Positions 8,360 to 16,511 of a stretch of DNA of 64,000 bases are shown here, one piece after another. How positions within the stretch are numbered: position 1 is the stretch's first letter; every line of letters starts with the position of its first letter. The position numbers and the translations under genes are program-made. The notes beneath the pieces were generated by a model. That model worked only from the letters and a program-made list of their open reading frames with translations. It was not told the origin of the DNA and did no database searches. The stretch covers positions 248,001 through 312,000 of the forward strand of contig NZ_RSEC01000048.1 in NCBI RefSeq assembly GCF_003937945.1, in the 5' to 3' direction. The stretch is from Amycolatopsis eburnea. Lineage in GTDB: Bacteria > Actinomycetota > Actinomycetes > Mycobacteriales > Pseudonocardiaceae.

Positions 8360-11300
8360 GTGCGCTACCGCCTGCTCGGGCCGGTCACGGTCCTCGGCGA
8401 AACGGGTGCTTTCCGGCCCGGTGGCCAGAAACAGACGTCCGTGCTGGCCGCGCTCCTGCTCAACCCGAACCGCGTGGTCACCGAAGACCGCCTCATCGAC
8501 CTGACCTGGGGCGAGAACGCGCCGCCGAGCGTGCGCGGGCGGCTCCAGGTGCACATCTCGGAGCTGCGGAAGCTCCTCGGCCGCGACGTCATCGTGCGGC
8601 GCGCGCCCGGCTACGTCATCGAGGTCGGTCCCGGCGAGCGGGACCTCGACGTGTTCGACGACGAGGTCGCCCAGGCCAGGGCCACCACCGGGGCCGACGC
8701 CGTCGCGCACCTGCGCGCCGCGCTCGCGTTGTGGGAGGGCACCCCGCTCGGCGGTGTGAGCGAAGCGCTGGCCGAGCACGAAGGCCCGGCACTGGCCGAA
8801 CGCCGGCTCGTCGTGCTGGAGGAGCTCTACGAGCAGGAGCTGGCTTCGGGACGGCACGCCGACGTGGTCGGCGAGCTGCGGCAGCTCGTCGAGGAGCACC
8901 CGTTCCGCGAACGGCTGCGCGCCGCGCTGATGCTCGCGCTGCACCGCTGCGGCCGCACGCCGGAAGCGCTGGAGACGTACACGCGGGCGCACGACCTGCT
9001 CGTCGACGAGCTCGGCATCGAGCCCGGCCAGGCGCTGCAGGACCTGCGGCTGCGGATCCTGCGCGGCGAAGGCGAGCCGGCGCCGGCGCCCGTCGCGGCC
9101 CCGGTCGCGCCGCGGCCGGCCGAGCTGCCGCTGGACGTCCGCGGGTTCGCCGGCCGCGCCCCGGAACTGGCCACGCTCGACGAGCCCGGCGACGTCTGGG
9201 TGATCACCGGCACCGCGGGCGTGGGCAAGACCGCGCTGGCCGTGCACTGGGCCCACACCGCGCGGGCGCGCTACCCGGACGGCCAGCTCTACGTGAACCT
9301 GCGCGGGTTCGACGCCGACGACGAGCCGCTCACCCCGGCCGCCGCGCTCGCGCAGCTGCTGCGCACCCTCGGCGTCGACCTGCGGGACGTGCCGCCGGGC
9401 GTGGACGACCAGAGCAAGCTCTACCGCTCGCTGCTGGCCGACCGGCAGGCGCTCGTGGTGCTGGACAACGCCCGCGACGCCGCGCAGGTGCTGCCGCTGC
9501 TGCCGTCGTCGGGCCGGGTGCTGGTGACCAGCCGCCACCGGCTCGACGAGCTGGTCGCCCGCACCGGCGCGCGGTCGCTGGGCCTGGCGCAGCTGCGCGA
9601 AGACGACTCGCGGGCGCTGCTGACCGCGTTGCTCGGCGACCGGACCAGCGCCGAGCCCGAGGCCGCGGCCGAGCTGGCCCGGCTCTGCGGCCACCACCCG
9701 CTGGCGCTGCGGATCGCCGCGGCGAACACCGGCGTGGCCAGCATCGGCGAGCTGGTCGACGAGCTGCGCGGCGACCCGCTGGCCCAGCTCGGCTTCGACG
9801 GCGCCGAGGAAAGCGCCGTCGCCAAGGCGTTTTCGGTGTCCTACCAGGCGCTGCCCGCCGGGCTGCGGCAGACGTTCCGGCTGCTCGCGCTGGTGCCGGG
9901 CGCCGACTTCACGCCGATCGCCGTGGCCGCGCTGCTGGACGTGCCGCCCGAGGAGGCGGCGCGGCGGATCCGCGGGCTGGCCGCGGCGAACCTCCTGGAG
10001 GCGCACGCACCCCGCCGCTACCGGTTCCACGACCTCGCCCGCCGCTACGCCGAGCAGTGCGTCCGGGCCGAGGAGGACGAAGCCGCCCGCGAAGGGGCGT
10101 GGGAGCGGTTGTTCACCGGCTACTGCGCGGCGGCCGACGCCGCGGTCGCGCTGCTCGGCGCCCGGATCGTCTCGCTGCCCCGCGAGGACGCCCCGGCGGC
10201 GCCGAGCCCGATCGCGTTCGCCGACGCCGCGGCCGCCGTGGCCTGGCTGGACGTCGAAGTCCCGAACCTCTCGGCGGCGCTGCGGCAGGCCGCGACGCGC
10301 GGGCCGTACCCCGGCGCGTGGTACCTGGCCGACGCGCTGCGGCGGTTCTTCCACGACCACGGCCGCCGTGCGGAGTGGCTGGAGCTGGCCCCGATCGTCC
10401 TGCGCGCGGCCCGCGACCACGGCGCCCAGCCGGCCGAGGCGCTGGTCCACCTGTCCATCGGCGGTGCGTACTTCCGCGAAGGCCAGCACGAAGCGGGCAT
10501 CCGGCATTCGGAGAAGGCGGTGCTGGCCAGCCGGGCGTGCGGCTGGCGCGAGTGCGAGGCGACGGCCGTCGCGAACCTGGGCTCGATGCTGGAGTGGACC
10601 GGCCGGCTGTCGGAGGCCGTCGAACACAGCCGTCGCGCGATCCAGCTGTTCCGCGAACTGGCCAACCGCTCGGGCGAAGCGCTCGCGCTGAACTCGCTGA
10701 GCTGCCACTACCGCCAGCTGGGCCGCCTGGAGCAGGCGGAGGACTGCCTGGTCGAGGCGATCGCGCTGGCCCGCAAGGAGGACCTGGCGTTCTGGGAAGC
10801 GGCGAACCTCGCCGACCTCGGCTGGGTGCTGCTGGCCACCGGACGGCTGGCCGAAGCGGGCGAGGTCCTCGACCAGGCGTTGGCGGCGTTCCGCGACCTC
10901 GGCACGAGCTTCGGCGAAGCGACGGTGCTGAACGCGGTGAGCGCCCTGCAGATCGCCCGCGGCGACCACGACTCGGCGGCGCGGACGGCCGAAACGGCCC
11001 TCGAATCCGTCCGCCGCGACGGCGACCGGCAGGTCGAGGCGGCCGCGTTGATCGCGCTGGGCCGGGCCGAGGAAGGCCGGGGCGACCTGGCCGCGGCGGA
11101 GCGCGTCCTGCGTGAGGCCCGGGAGCTGACGGCGGAGTCCGGCCTGCGCGGCCAGCTGGCGGAAGCGGCGGCGACGCTGGCCCGGGTGCTCGCCGCGGGC
11201 GGCCGCGCCGGCGAGGCCGGAGAACACGCGCGGGCGGCCCTCGACGCGGCGCGGGCGGGCGGCTTCCGCGTCGTCGAGGCGGAGGCGCTGCTGGGGCTGG

Positions 11301-11449
11301 CGGCGGTCGAGGCCGCGGCGGGCCGCTCGACGCTCGCCGAGGGGACGGCCCGGGAGGCGCGTTCGCTGTACCGCGCGGTCGGGCACGTCACCGGCGAAGC
11401 CTCGGCCGCGGCCTTCCTGGCGACACTGGCCGGGCGCGCCACGGGCTGA
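8360..11449 (+). CDS. AfsR/SARP-family transcriptional regulator with NB-ARC and TPR domains
   Basis: The 1029-residue protein starts at the GTG at 8360 after a GGGGG stretch. Domains in order: OmpR-like winged helix (residues 1-90, VTEDRLIDLTWGE), bacterial transcriptional activator domain (97-238), a short Pro/Ala linker, an NB-ARC ATPase (260-560, Walker A GTAGVGKT at 284-291) and a TPR-rich C-terminal half. This is the AfsR layout: an ATP-dependent activator of secondary metabolism or differentiation (family knowledge). A TAGGGT -10-like element lies at 8305-8310. The divergent partner is the degenerate thioesterase gene; no biosynthetic core gene is adjacent, so it may act elsewhere. Confidence 0.93.
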   Translation: MRYRLLGPVTVLGETGAFRPGGQKQTSVLAALLLNPNRVVTEDRLIDLTWGENAPPSVRGRLQVHISELRKLLGRDVIVRRAPGYVIEVGPGERDLDVFDDEVAQARATTGADAVAHLRAALALWEGTPLGGVSEALAEHEGPALAERRLVVLEELYEQELASGRHADVVGELRQLVEEHPFRERLRAALMLALHRCGRTPEALETYTRAHDLLVDELGIEPGQALQDLRLRILRGEGEPAPAPVAAPVAPRPAELPLDVRGFAGRAPELATLDEPGDVWVITGTAGVGKTALAVHWAHTARARYPDGQLYVNLRGFDADDEPLTPAAALAQLLRTLGVDLRDVPPGVDDQSKLYRSLLADRQALVVLDNARDAAQVLPLLPSSGRVLVTSRHRLDELVARTGARSLGLAQLREDDSRALLTALLGDRTSAEPEAAAELARLCGHHPLALRIAAANTGVASIGELVDELRGDPLAQLGFDGAEESAVAKAFSVSYQALPAGLRQTFRLLALVPGADFTPIAVAALLDVPPEEAARRIRGLAAANLLEAHAPRRYRFHDLARRYAEQCVRAEEDEAAREGAWERLFTGYCAAADAAVALLGARIVSLPREDAPAAPSPIAFADAAAAVAWLDVEVPNLSAALRQAATRGPYPGAWYLADALRRFFHDHGRRAEWLELAPIVLRAARDHGAQPAEALVHLSIGGAYFREGQHEAGIRHSEKAVLASRACGWRECEATAVANLGSMLEWTGRLSEAVEHSRRAIQLFRELANRSGEALALNSLSCHYRQLGRLEQAEDCLVEAIALARKEDLAFWEAANLADLGWVLLATGRLAEAGEVLDQALAAFRDLGTSFGEATVLNAVSALQIARGDHDSAARTAETALESVRRDGDRQVEAAALIALGRAEEGRGDLAAAERVLREARELTAESGLRGQLAEAAATLARVLAAGGRAGEAGEHARAALDAARAGGFRVVEAEALLGLAAVEAAAGRSTLAEGTAREARSLYRAVGHVTGEASAAAFLATLAGRATG

Positions 11450-11478
11450 CCGAAGGCACGCGGCCGCCCCCGGCGCGA

Positions 11479-11490
11479 CATACTGAGGGC
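11479..11490 (+). promoter_or_regulatory. Leaderless -10 element of the GntR gene
   Basis: CATACT at 11479-11484 is followed by 6 nt and the ATG at 11491. No Shine-Dalgarno-driven alternative start is needed. Confidence 0.5.
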
Positions 11491-12261
11491 ATGCCCCGTC
11501 CGAAACACGTCCCCGCGAGCGATCTGCGCCTCCCGGACGCGCTGCAGCCGGGGCGGCCGAAGGGCGACCAGCTCCGCGAAATCCTCGAAACCGTCGCGAC
11601 GGAGGCGGGCCCCGGCCGGCTGATGCCGTCGGAGCGGTTCCTCGCCGAGCACTTCCACGTCGCCCGCGGCACGGTCCGGCAGGAGATCAACCGCCTGGTC
11701 GCGGACGGTGTCCTGTACCGCCAGCACGGCACCGCGACCTTCACCGCGGAACGCCAGGCGGCGCACATCGACATGCTGACCTCGTTCACCGAGGACATGA
11801 AGGCCCGCGGCGTCGTCCCCAGGACGAAGGTGCTGCACGCCGAGGTGGAGAGCGCCAACCAGCGCATCGCCGGCCGCCTCAACGTCCCCCCGGGCGCGCG
11901 GGTGTTCCGGCTCGAGCGGCTCCGCTACGTCGAAGACGAGCCGTTCGCCGTCGAGCGCACCAACCTGTCGGTCGACCGGTTCCCGGGCATCGACCTGTTC
12001 GACTGGGAAACCGAATCCCTGCACCGCACGATCGAGGAGCGCTGGGACGTCCGCGCGGAGTGGAACGACACGGCGATCTCGGCGGTACTCCCGAGCCCCG
12101 GCGACGCGGCCCTGCTCGGCATCGAGGCGACCCAGCCGTGCCTGATCATCGAAGGCACGCTGCACGACCAGAGCGGCGGCGTCATCGAAGCGGGCCGCTC
12201 GCTGTACCGCGCGGACCGCTACACGGTCTTCACGCAGGCGCGGCGCAGCCCGGCCGGCTGA
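11491..12261 (+). CDS. GntR-family (HutC/UTRA) repressor
   Basis: The 256-residue protein has an N-terminal GntR winged helix (residues 25-85; MPSERFLAEHFHVARGTVR is the helix-turn-helix) and a C-terminal UTRA ligand domain (about 95-250; RVFRLERLRYVEDEPFAVERT). UTRA regulators sense sugar phosphates, histidine derivatives and similar small molecules (family knowledge). It is convergent with the PTS operon at 12374-16181. The 20-bp palindromes upstream of that operon (16208-16227 and 16337-16356) resemble GntR/UTRA operators, so I infer that this protein represses the PTS operon. The gene itself appears leaderless. Confidence 0.92.
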   Translation: MPRPKHVPASDLRLPDALQPGRPKGDQLREILETVATEAGPGRLMPSERFLAEHFHVARGTVRQEINRLVADGVLYRQHGTATFTAERQAAHIDMLTSFTEDMKARGVVPRTKVLHAEVESANQRIAGRLNVPPGARVFRLERLRYVEDEPFAVERTNLSVDRFPGIDLFDWETESLHRTIEERWDVRAEWNDTAISAVLPSPGDAALLGIEATQPCLIIEGTLHDQSGGVIEAGRSLYRADRYTVFTQARRSPAG

Positions 12262-12279
12262 CCCGGCGCGCCCGAAGTA

Positions 12280-12358
12280 CCCCAATGTGGCGTTCGGTGC
12301 GTCCAACGCACCCAATGTGGCGTTCGGTGCGTTGGACGCAACCAACGCCACATTGGGG
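12280..12358. repeat. CCCCAATGTGGC-family tandem and inverted repeat between convergent genes
   Basis: Two direct 30-nt copies (12281-12310 and 12311-12340; 27 of 30 bases agree) are followed by an inverted copy (12344-12358). Fifteen-base arms 12280-12294 and 12344-12358 are exact complements, and the second copy can pair with the same downstream arm, giving two competing hairpins. The same core occurs at 28902-28958 and 50155-50239, each time between convergent genes, so a bidirectional terminator role is likely. Confidence 0.85.
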
Positions 12359-12373
12359 CGTTTGAGGCCGGGC

Positions 12374-13681
12374 CTAAGCGGGGCTCAGCTGGTGCGCCCG
12401 CAGCACCTTCAGGCAGTGCTCCACCAGCACATCGGCGGCGTCCGGCCCGAACAACGTCACGTACGACTCGTAGATCCCGTCCCGGTGCCCCTCGGCGTCG
12501 GGCAGGTACCCCAGATAACCGTCGGTGTAGCCGATCACCCGCGTGTGCCGGAACGGGCTCCCCCGCCGGATCCGCAGCCCCAGCGACGCGAACAGCTCGA
12601 ACGGCGTGTGCAGCCACGCGATGTCCCCCAGTGAGACGACGCTGACCGGGACCTCGGCGCACCCCGTCGGGCGGTCGGCGGCCGCCATCGCGGCGAGCAT
12701 CGCGCAGCCCTCGTACCGCGTTTGCGCGATCCGGACCGCCGGGTGGTCCTCGCCGTGGCGGGCCAGCTCGTGCTGCCACTCGACCTCCGCCGATTCGCGC
12801 AGCTCCAGGCTGTCCTCGATCGATGGCACGTCGCGGTAGGGCAGGTGCAGCGAGGAGCGCGTCAGCCGGACCGGGCCGCTCGCGCCGATCGCCGACGCCG
12901 CCGCCAGCGTGCGGGCGATCGACGTCGCCAGGTGGCCGCCCAGGGTACGGACCTCGGCGTGGTCGCGGCCGCGGCGGACGAAGCGGGAGCTGGCGTCGCC
13001 CGCCGCGCCCTGCAGGAACGCCGAAACCGGCCGGCCGGTCAGCGTCGCCAGCTCTCTTCGGGTCGCGCCCGGCCAGTCCGCCGACCAGGCCAGGTTGTCC
13101 GGGCCGAGGACGGTCGGGTGGCTGGCGTAGTCGAACAGCAGCGCCGCCGGGGTGCCGTCGTCGCGGCTCAGCTCCAGCACCCCGAACGACGTGTCGTGCG
13201 GGCCGTCCGGCCGGTAGCGGTTGCCGCCGACGGCTTCGGTCGAGCCCGCGTGCCAGCGCGCCCGGACCCGGGAGCGGCAGGCGCGCAGCCGCAGCGCGGC
13301 CCCGGTGACCTTCTCCGCCATCCGGCCGACCAGCCCGGCGTCGCGCTCGCCCGGCAGGCCGGGGTGCAGCGGGCCGGTCCAGCCCTCGGGCCCGGAATGC
13401 GTGTGCGACGCGCAGACGAGCACGCGTCCCGGGTCGACACCCACCGCCGCGCCGACCGCGTCGGCCAGTGTCCGGGTGAGGCCGGCGTCGACCGCGAGCG
13501 CGTCCAGCGCCAGCCAGACCACGCCCGGGTCGTCCTCGGTGGACAGCCAGATCAGCGACGCTTCGAGCTCGTCGTGCGTGCCGGTCGCGACGCCGTGCCG
13601 GGCCAGGTAGCCGCCGAGCGGGTGCCCGGGTTCCGGGGTGATCCGGACGTCTTGCGCGGCGAGCAGGAGGGCGGCGGTCAC
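12374..13681 (-). CDS. Neutral/alkaline ceramidase-like amidohydrolase
   Basis: The 435-residue protein has no signal peptide. Motifs SHTHSGPEGW (about residues 92-101), YASHPTVLGPDN (about 196-207) and FLQGAAGDASSRF match the N-terminal metal-binding core of neutral/alkaline ceramidase-like proteins, a zinc amidase fold (family knowledge). As the last gene of a PTS operon (4-nt overlap with the EIIA gene), it more likely acts on an imported amino-sugar derivative, for example deacylation, than on ceramide; this is inference. The C-terminal Ig-like part of true ceramidases appears reduced. Confidence 0.78.
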   Translation of the reverse strand: MTAALLLAAQDVRITPEPGHPLGGYLARHGVATGTHDELEASLIWLSTEDDPGVVWLALDALAVDAGLTRTLADAVGAAVGVDPGRVLVCASHTHSGPEGWTGPLHPGLPGERDAGLVGRMAEKVTGAALRLRACRSRVRARWHAGSTEAVGGNRYRPDGPHDTSFGVLELSRDDGTPAALLFDYASHPTVLGPDNLAWSADWPGATRRELATLTGRPVSAFLQGAAGDASSRFVRRGRDHAEVRTLGGHLATSIARTLAAASAIGASGPVRLTRSSLHLPYRDVPSIEDSLELRESAEVEWQHELARHGEDHPAVRIAQTRYEGCAMLAAMAAADRPTGCAEVPVSVVSLGDIAWLHTPFELFASLGLRIRRGSPFRHTRVIGYTDGYLGYLPDAEGHRDGIYESYVTLFGPDAADVLVEHCLKVLRAHQLSPA

Positions 13682-14067
13682 CAGGTCGATTCCAGGACGT
13701 CGACCACGCCGTCGCGGCCGGCGGCGCGGGCCACGCCGGCGAGCTCGGCGACGTCGCCGGTGGTGTGCAGCAGGACCTCCAGCAGCATCGGCAGGTTCAG
13801 CCCCGACACGAGCTGCAGGCGCGGGTGCCCGGCCGCGAGCTTGCGGACGGCGTTGAAGGGCGAGCCGCCGTGCAGGTCGGCGAGCACGAGCACGCCCTCG
13901 GCGTCGCCGGCCAGCGCGAGCACGCGGGCGCCGAACTCCTCCGGGCTGTCGCGCGGGCTCAGCTCGCAGACCTTCAGCCGCGACTGCGGGCCGAGGATCA
14001 TTTCGGCGGCCTCGCCGACGCCGGAGGGCAGCCGGCCGTGACCGGCCAGGATGATCGGGACGGACAT
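13678..14067 (-). CDS. PTS mannose-family EIIA component
   Basis: The 129-residue protein begins SVPIILAGHGRLPSG, where His10 is the expected phosphorylation site of EIIA-Man domains. LVLADLHGGSPFNAV and VSGLNLPMLLEVL are further hallmarks of the family. It accepts phosphate from HPr and passes it to EIIB. The ATG at 14067 lies 11 nt after the stop of the EIIC-EIID gene with a weak AGGGGG Shine-Dalgarno. It is a stand-alone domain here, not fused to EIIB as in E. coli ManX. Confidence 0.93.
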   Translation of the reverse strand: MSVPIILAGHGRLPSGVGEAAEMILGPQSRLKVCELSPRDSPEEFGARVLALAGDAEGVLVLADLHGGSPFNAVRKLAAGHPRLQLVSGLNLPMLLEVLLHTTGDVAELAGVARAAGRDGVVDVLESTW

Positions 14068-14078
14068 GGCGGTTCCCC

Positions 14079-15701
14079 CTAACTCTTCGCCGGGGCCGAC
14101 GGCGCGAACCAGCCGAGCCACCCCAGGACGACCCCGGCGACGACGACGATGCCGATGACCCAGACCGGCCGCAGCCGGGCCTTGGCCGTCAGCAGGTACA
14201 CCCCGGCCGTGACCAGCACCGGCAGCAGGAACGGCAGCAGCTCGTCGAGCCGGTCCTGGATCGCCACCGACTGGGTCACCGCCTGCCCCTGGACCGTGGT
14301 GGTCTGCCGGTAGGTCAGCGTGGTGACGACCTTGACGATCGACGGGATGAACCCGCCGAGCACGACGAACCCGAGCACGGTCGCCCCCTGCGCGACGCGC
14401 GCCAGCGCGCCCGCGGCGAGGTGCCCGGCCAGCCGCTTCCCCTCGCGGTAGGCGAACCCGAACTGCCAGCGCCGCACCAGCGCGTACGGCACGAGCACCA
14501 TGACGGCGGCGAACGCGGGGCCGAGCCAGTTGCCCTGCAGTGCCCACGACGCGCCCATGGTGAAGACGATGCTGTTGTACAGCGCGAAGACGACGGTGTC
14601 GCCGATGCCGGCCAGCGGCCCCATCAGCGCGACCTTGGTGCTCGCCGCCGACTTCGGCGTCCCGGCCTCTTCGAGTGCGACGCTGGAGCCGAGGATCAGC
14701 GGGCCGCCGATGAGCACCGAGGTGTTGAAGAACTGCAGGTGCCGCTGCAGGCCGGCGGCGTAGTCGGCCTTGTCGGGGTACAGCCGGCGCAGCACCGGTT
14801 CCATCGAGTACGCGAAGCCGAGCGCCTGCATCCGCTCGTAGTTCCAGGAGATCTGGCTCGACCAGAAGTAGCGGCGGAACACCCGGCGCAGGTCCTGCTT
14901 GGTCAGCCGGGGGTCGGCGGTGGCCTCCCCGGCGGGCTCGGCCTCGGGCACGGCGATGGCCGGTTCGTCGCGCTTGAGCGTCACGAACAGCATCGCGACC
15001 GCGACGCCGACCAGCGCGATCCCCAGCACCGGCAGCTTCAGGTAGGCGTACCCGACGAAGCCGATCAGCAGCAGGTACCAGTACCGCGACAGTTCCATCA
15101 TGCCGAGCAGCAGCGCGAAGCCGACCGCCGGCAACAGCGACCCGGCGAGCGTCATGCCCTGCACGAACCCGGCCGGGATGCTCGCGGTGATGTCCTTGAC
15201 CAGGCCGCCGGACGCGGCGAGCGCGGCGAGGAACGTCGGGATCGCGCGCACCGCGACCCACGGGACCAGGCTGACCCAGTGGATCGTGGCCAGGCCGCGG
15301 GCGTTGCCGTCGGCGGCGTACGCGTCGGCCCGGTGCACCAGCGCGGTGGTCACCATCTTGCCGACCGGGTCCAGTGCCGAGAGCAGGATCGCGGCCGGCA
15401 GCCCGACGCCGATCCCGACGGCGACCTGCGCGGACGTCCCGCCGGCGGCGCCCGCGGCCAGCGCGGTGCCGACGATCGCGCCGGTCTGGTAGTCCGGGAT
15501 GGTCGCGCCGCCGTAGGTGTAGACGCCGAGGGCGGCGAGCTCCAGCGTCGCGCCGATCAGCAGGCCGAGCAGCGGGTTGCCGGTGATCAGCCCGGCCACC
15601 GAGCCGGCGATCAGCGGGCGCTGGGCGTAGATGAGGAACGGGCCGAGCCCGTCGTAGGTGCAGTAGATCGCCCAGACGGTCAGGGCCAGCGCGACGAGCA
15701 T
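14079..15701 (-). CDS. Fused PTS EIIC-EIID permease, mannose family
   Basis: This 540-residue membrane protein holds both channel subunits that are separate in most mannose-family systems. The N-terminal part (about 1-245; LIAGSVAGLITGNPLLGLLIGATLELAALGVYTYGG) is EIIC. A charged linker (about 246-275) leads to EIID (about 276-540; LTKQDLRRVFRRYFWSSQISWNYERMQALGFAYSM, and MGPLAGIGDTVVFAL). The single open frame with an ordinary linker argues against a sequencing frameshift. It would take up a hexose or amino sugar and phosphorylate it with EIIA and EIIB. It lies 6 nt after the EIIB gene. Confidence 0.9.
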   Translation of the reverse strand: MLVALALTVWAIYCTYDGLGPFLIYAQRPLIAGSVAGLITGNPLLGLLIGATLELAALGVYTYGGATIPDYQTGAIVGTALAAGAAGGTSAQVAVGIGVGLPAAILLSALDPVGKMVTTALVHRADAYAADGNARGLATIHWVSLVPWVAVRAIPTFLAALAASGGLVKDITASIPAGFVQGMTLAGSLLPAVGFALLLGMMELSRYWYLLLIGFVGYAYLKLPVLGIALVGVAVAMLFVTLKRDEPAIAVPEAEPAGEATADPRLTKQDLRRVFRRYFWSSQISWNYERMQALGFAYSMEPVLRRLYPDKADYAAGLQRHLQFFNTSVLIGGPLILGSSVALEEAGTPKSAASTKVALMGPLAGIGDTVVFALYNSIVFTMGASWALQGNWLGPAFAAVMVLVPYALVRRWQFGFAYREGKRLAGHLAAGALARVAQGATVLGFVVLGGFIPSIVKVVTTLTYRQTTTVQGQAVTQSVAIQDRLDELLPFLLPVLVTAGVYLLTAKARLRPVWVIGIVVVAGVVLGWLGWFAPSAPAKS

Positions 15702-15707
15702 GCGGGG

Positions 15708-16181
15708 CTAGAGCCCTTTCCGGTCGAGCAGTGGGACGAATTCGGCGGGCTTGTCCTGCGGCATCAGCTGCGTGACCAGCGGTACCCCGGCGGCGAGCTT
15801 GCGGTAGCCGCCCGCTTCGTCCGGGGTGACCGCGATCGAGCGGGTGACCATGGTGTACGCGGTGCCCGGGCGGGGCGCGACGTTGCCGACGTTGACGACC
15901 CCGGGCCGCAGCCCGCCCTCGACGAGGCGGAAGGCGTCCTCGGGATCCTTCGCGATGATCATGACATCCCCGTCGAGCGGGACGGTGAGCGCCGCGGCCA
16001 CCGACAGCACGGCGGTGGGCAGCCCGCGGGCGGCCTGCGGCAGCAGCACCTGCTGCAGCTCGTCGGCGGCGACGTCGTCGTTGCAGACCAGCAGGCGGCG
16101 CACGCCGAGCCGGCGGGTCCAGGCGACGGTGACCTGCCCGTGGATCAGCCGGTTGTCGATCCGGACGTGTGCCCCCGCCAT
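15708..16181 (-). CDS. PTS mannose-family EIIB component
   Basis: The 157-residue protein begins AGAHVRIDNRLIHGQVTVAW, the EIIB-Man active-site region; His14 is the phosphorylated residue. VMIIAKDPEDAF and VNVGNVAPRPG follow as usual. It is the first gene of the four-gene PTS operon and has a strong GGGAGGAG Shine-Dalgarno about 10 nt before the ATG. The promoter and operator sequences at 16208-16236 lie directly upstream. Confidence 0.94.
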   Translation of the reverse strand: MAGAHVRIDNRLIHGQVTVAWTRRLGVRRLLVCNDDVAADELQQVLLPQAARGLPTAVLSVAAALTVPLDGDVMIIAKDPEDAFRLVEGGLRPGVVNVGNVAPRPGTAYTMVTRSIAVTPDEAGGYRKLAAGVPLVTQLMPQDKPAEFVPLLDRKGL

Positions 16182-16207
16182 GTTTCTCCTCCCGGACGGC
16201 AGGAGTC

Positions 16208-16236
16208 ATACTGGTTCGTACCAGTATCTGTGTCAA
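16208..16236 (-). promoter_or_regulatory. PTS operon promoter overlapped by a GntR-type operator (site 1)
   Basis: ATACTGGT (16208-16215), TCGT and ACCAGTAT (16220-16227) form a perfect 8-bp inverted repeat. On the minus strand TTGACA (16236-16231), 17 nt and CAGTAT (16213-16208) give a promoter whose spacer and -10 are covered by the palindrome. The position, about 30 nt before the EIIB ATG, fits a repressor site. Confidence 0.75.
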
Positions 16237-16251
16237 CTGCCGGTGACCGGT

Positions 16252-16308
16252 CTTCGCGCGGCCGACGGAAGGACCCCTCAGACCTTCCGTCGGCCCACGA
16301 GCGCGAAG
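16252..16308. promoter_or_regulatory. Long bulged hairpin between the two PTS operators
   Basis: Thirteen-base exact arms 16260-16272 and 16283-16295 enclose a 10-nt loop, and a further 8-bp pair (16252-16259 with 16301-16308) extends the stem past a 5-nt bulge. RNA started at the upstream site-2 promoter would fold this before reaching the EIIB gene, so it could be an attenuator or terminator. Apart from this hairpin and the two operators, the 330-base stretch 16182-16511 holds nothing I recognise. Confidence 0.6.
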
Positions 16309-16336
16309 CCCCCCTCGTGTTACCCCGGACCCTCCC

Positions 16337-16356
16337 ATAAAGGTATATACCAGTAT
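16337..16356 (-). promoter_or_regulatory. GntR-type operator, site 2, with upstream PTS promoter
   Basis: ATAAAGGTATATACCAGTAT matches the site-1 palindrome ATACTGGTNNNNACCAGTAT except in one half; its GGTATATACC centre is a perfect palindrome. On the minus strand TTGACA (16379-16374), 16 nt and CATACT (16357-16352) would give a second promoter whose -10 overlaps this site. It could also control the divergent MBL gene. Confidence 0.6.
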
Positions 16357-16511
16357 GGACGGTCGTGATCGACTGTCAAGAGCACGAACCTGAAAATTAT
16401 TCGACCGGGCGGCCGATCGAAAAAGGTCACGGCTCGGCCATTTCGGAGATCGGGCGCAACCTGGCCAGGCCGCCGTCGTTAACGCATCGTCTGCATGAGG
16501 GAGGGGAAGGC

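Noticed and set aside
8261..11386. A 1041-codon open frame on the minus strand opposite the SARP gene
   Set aside because: Its translation is compositionally biased (rich in Arg, Gln, Gly) with no domain, and the plus strand encodes a full AfsR-type protein with intact motifs. It is a GC-bias shadow.
7648..11449. The SARP gene with a thioesterase-like neighbour as the edge of a polyketide or peptide cluster
   Set aside because: No synthase, carrier-protein or tailoring genes follow on either side, and the thioesterase lacks catalytic residues.
12281..12340. Two tandem 30-nt repeats as a possible CRISPR array
   Set aside because: The copies abut without spacers, contain inverted copies, and no cas gene is present.
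13678..16338. An 886-codon minus-strand frame spanning the PTS genes
   Set aside because: Only its last 129 codons (from 14067) make sense as EIIA; the rest is out of frame with the clear EIIB and EIIC-EIID genes.
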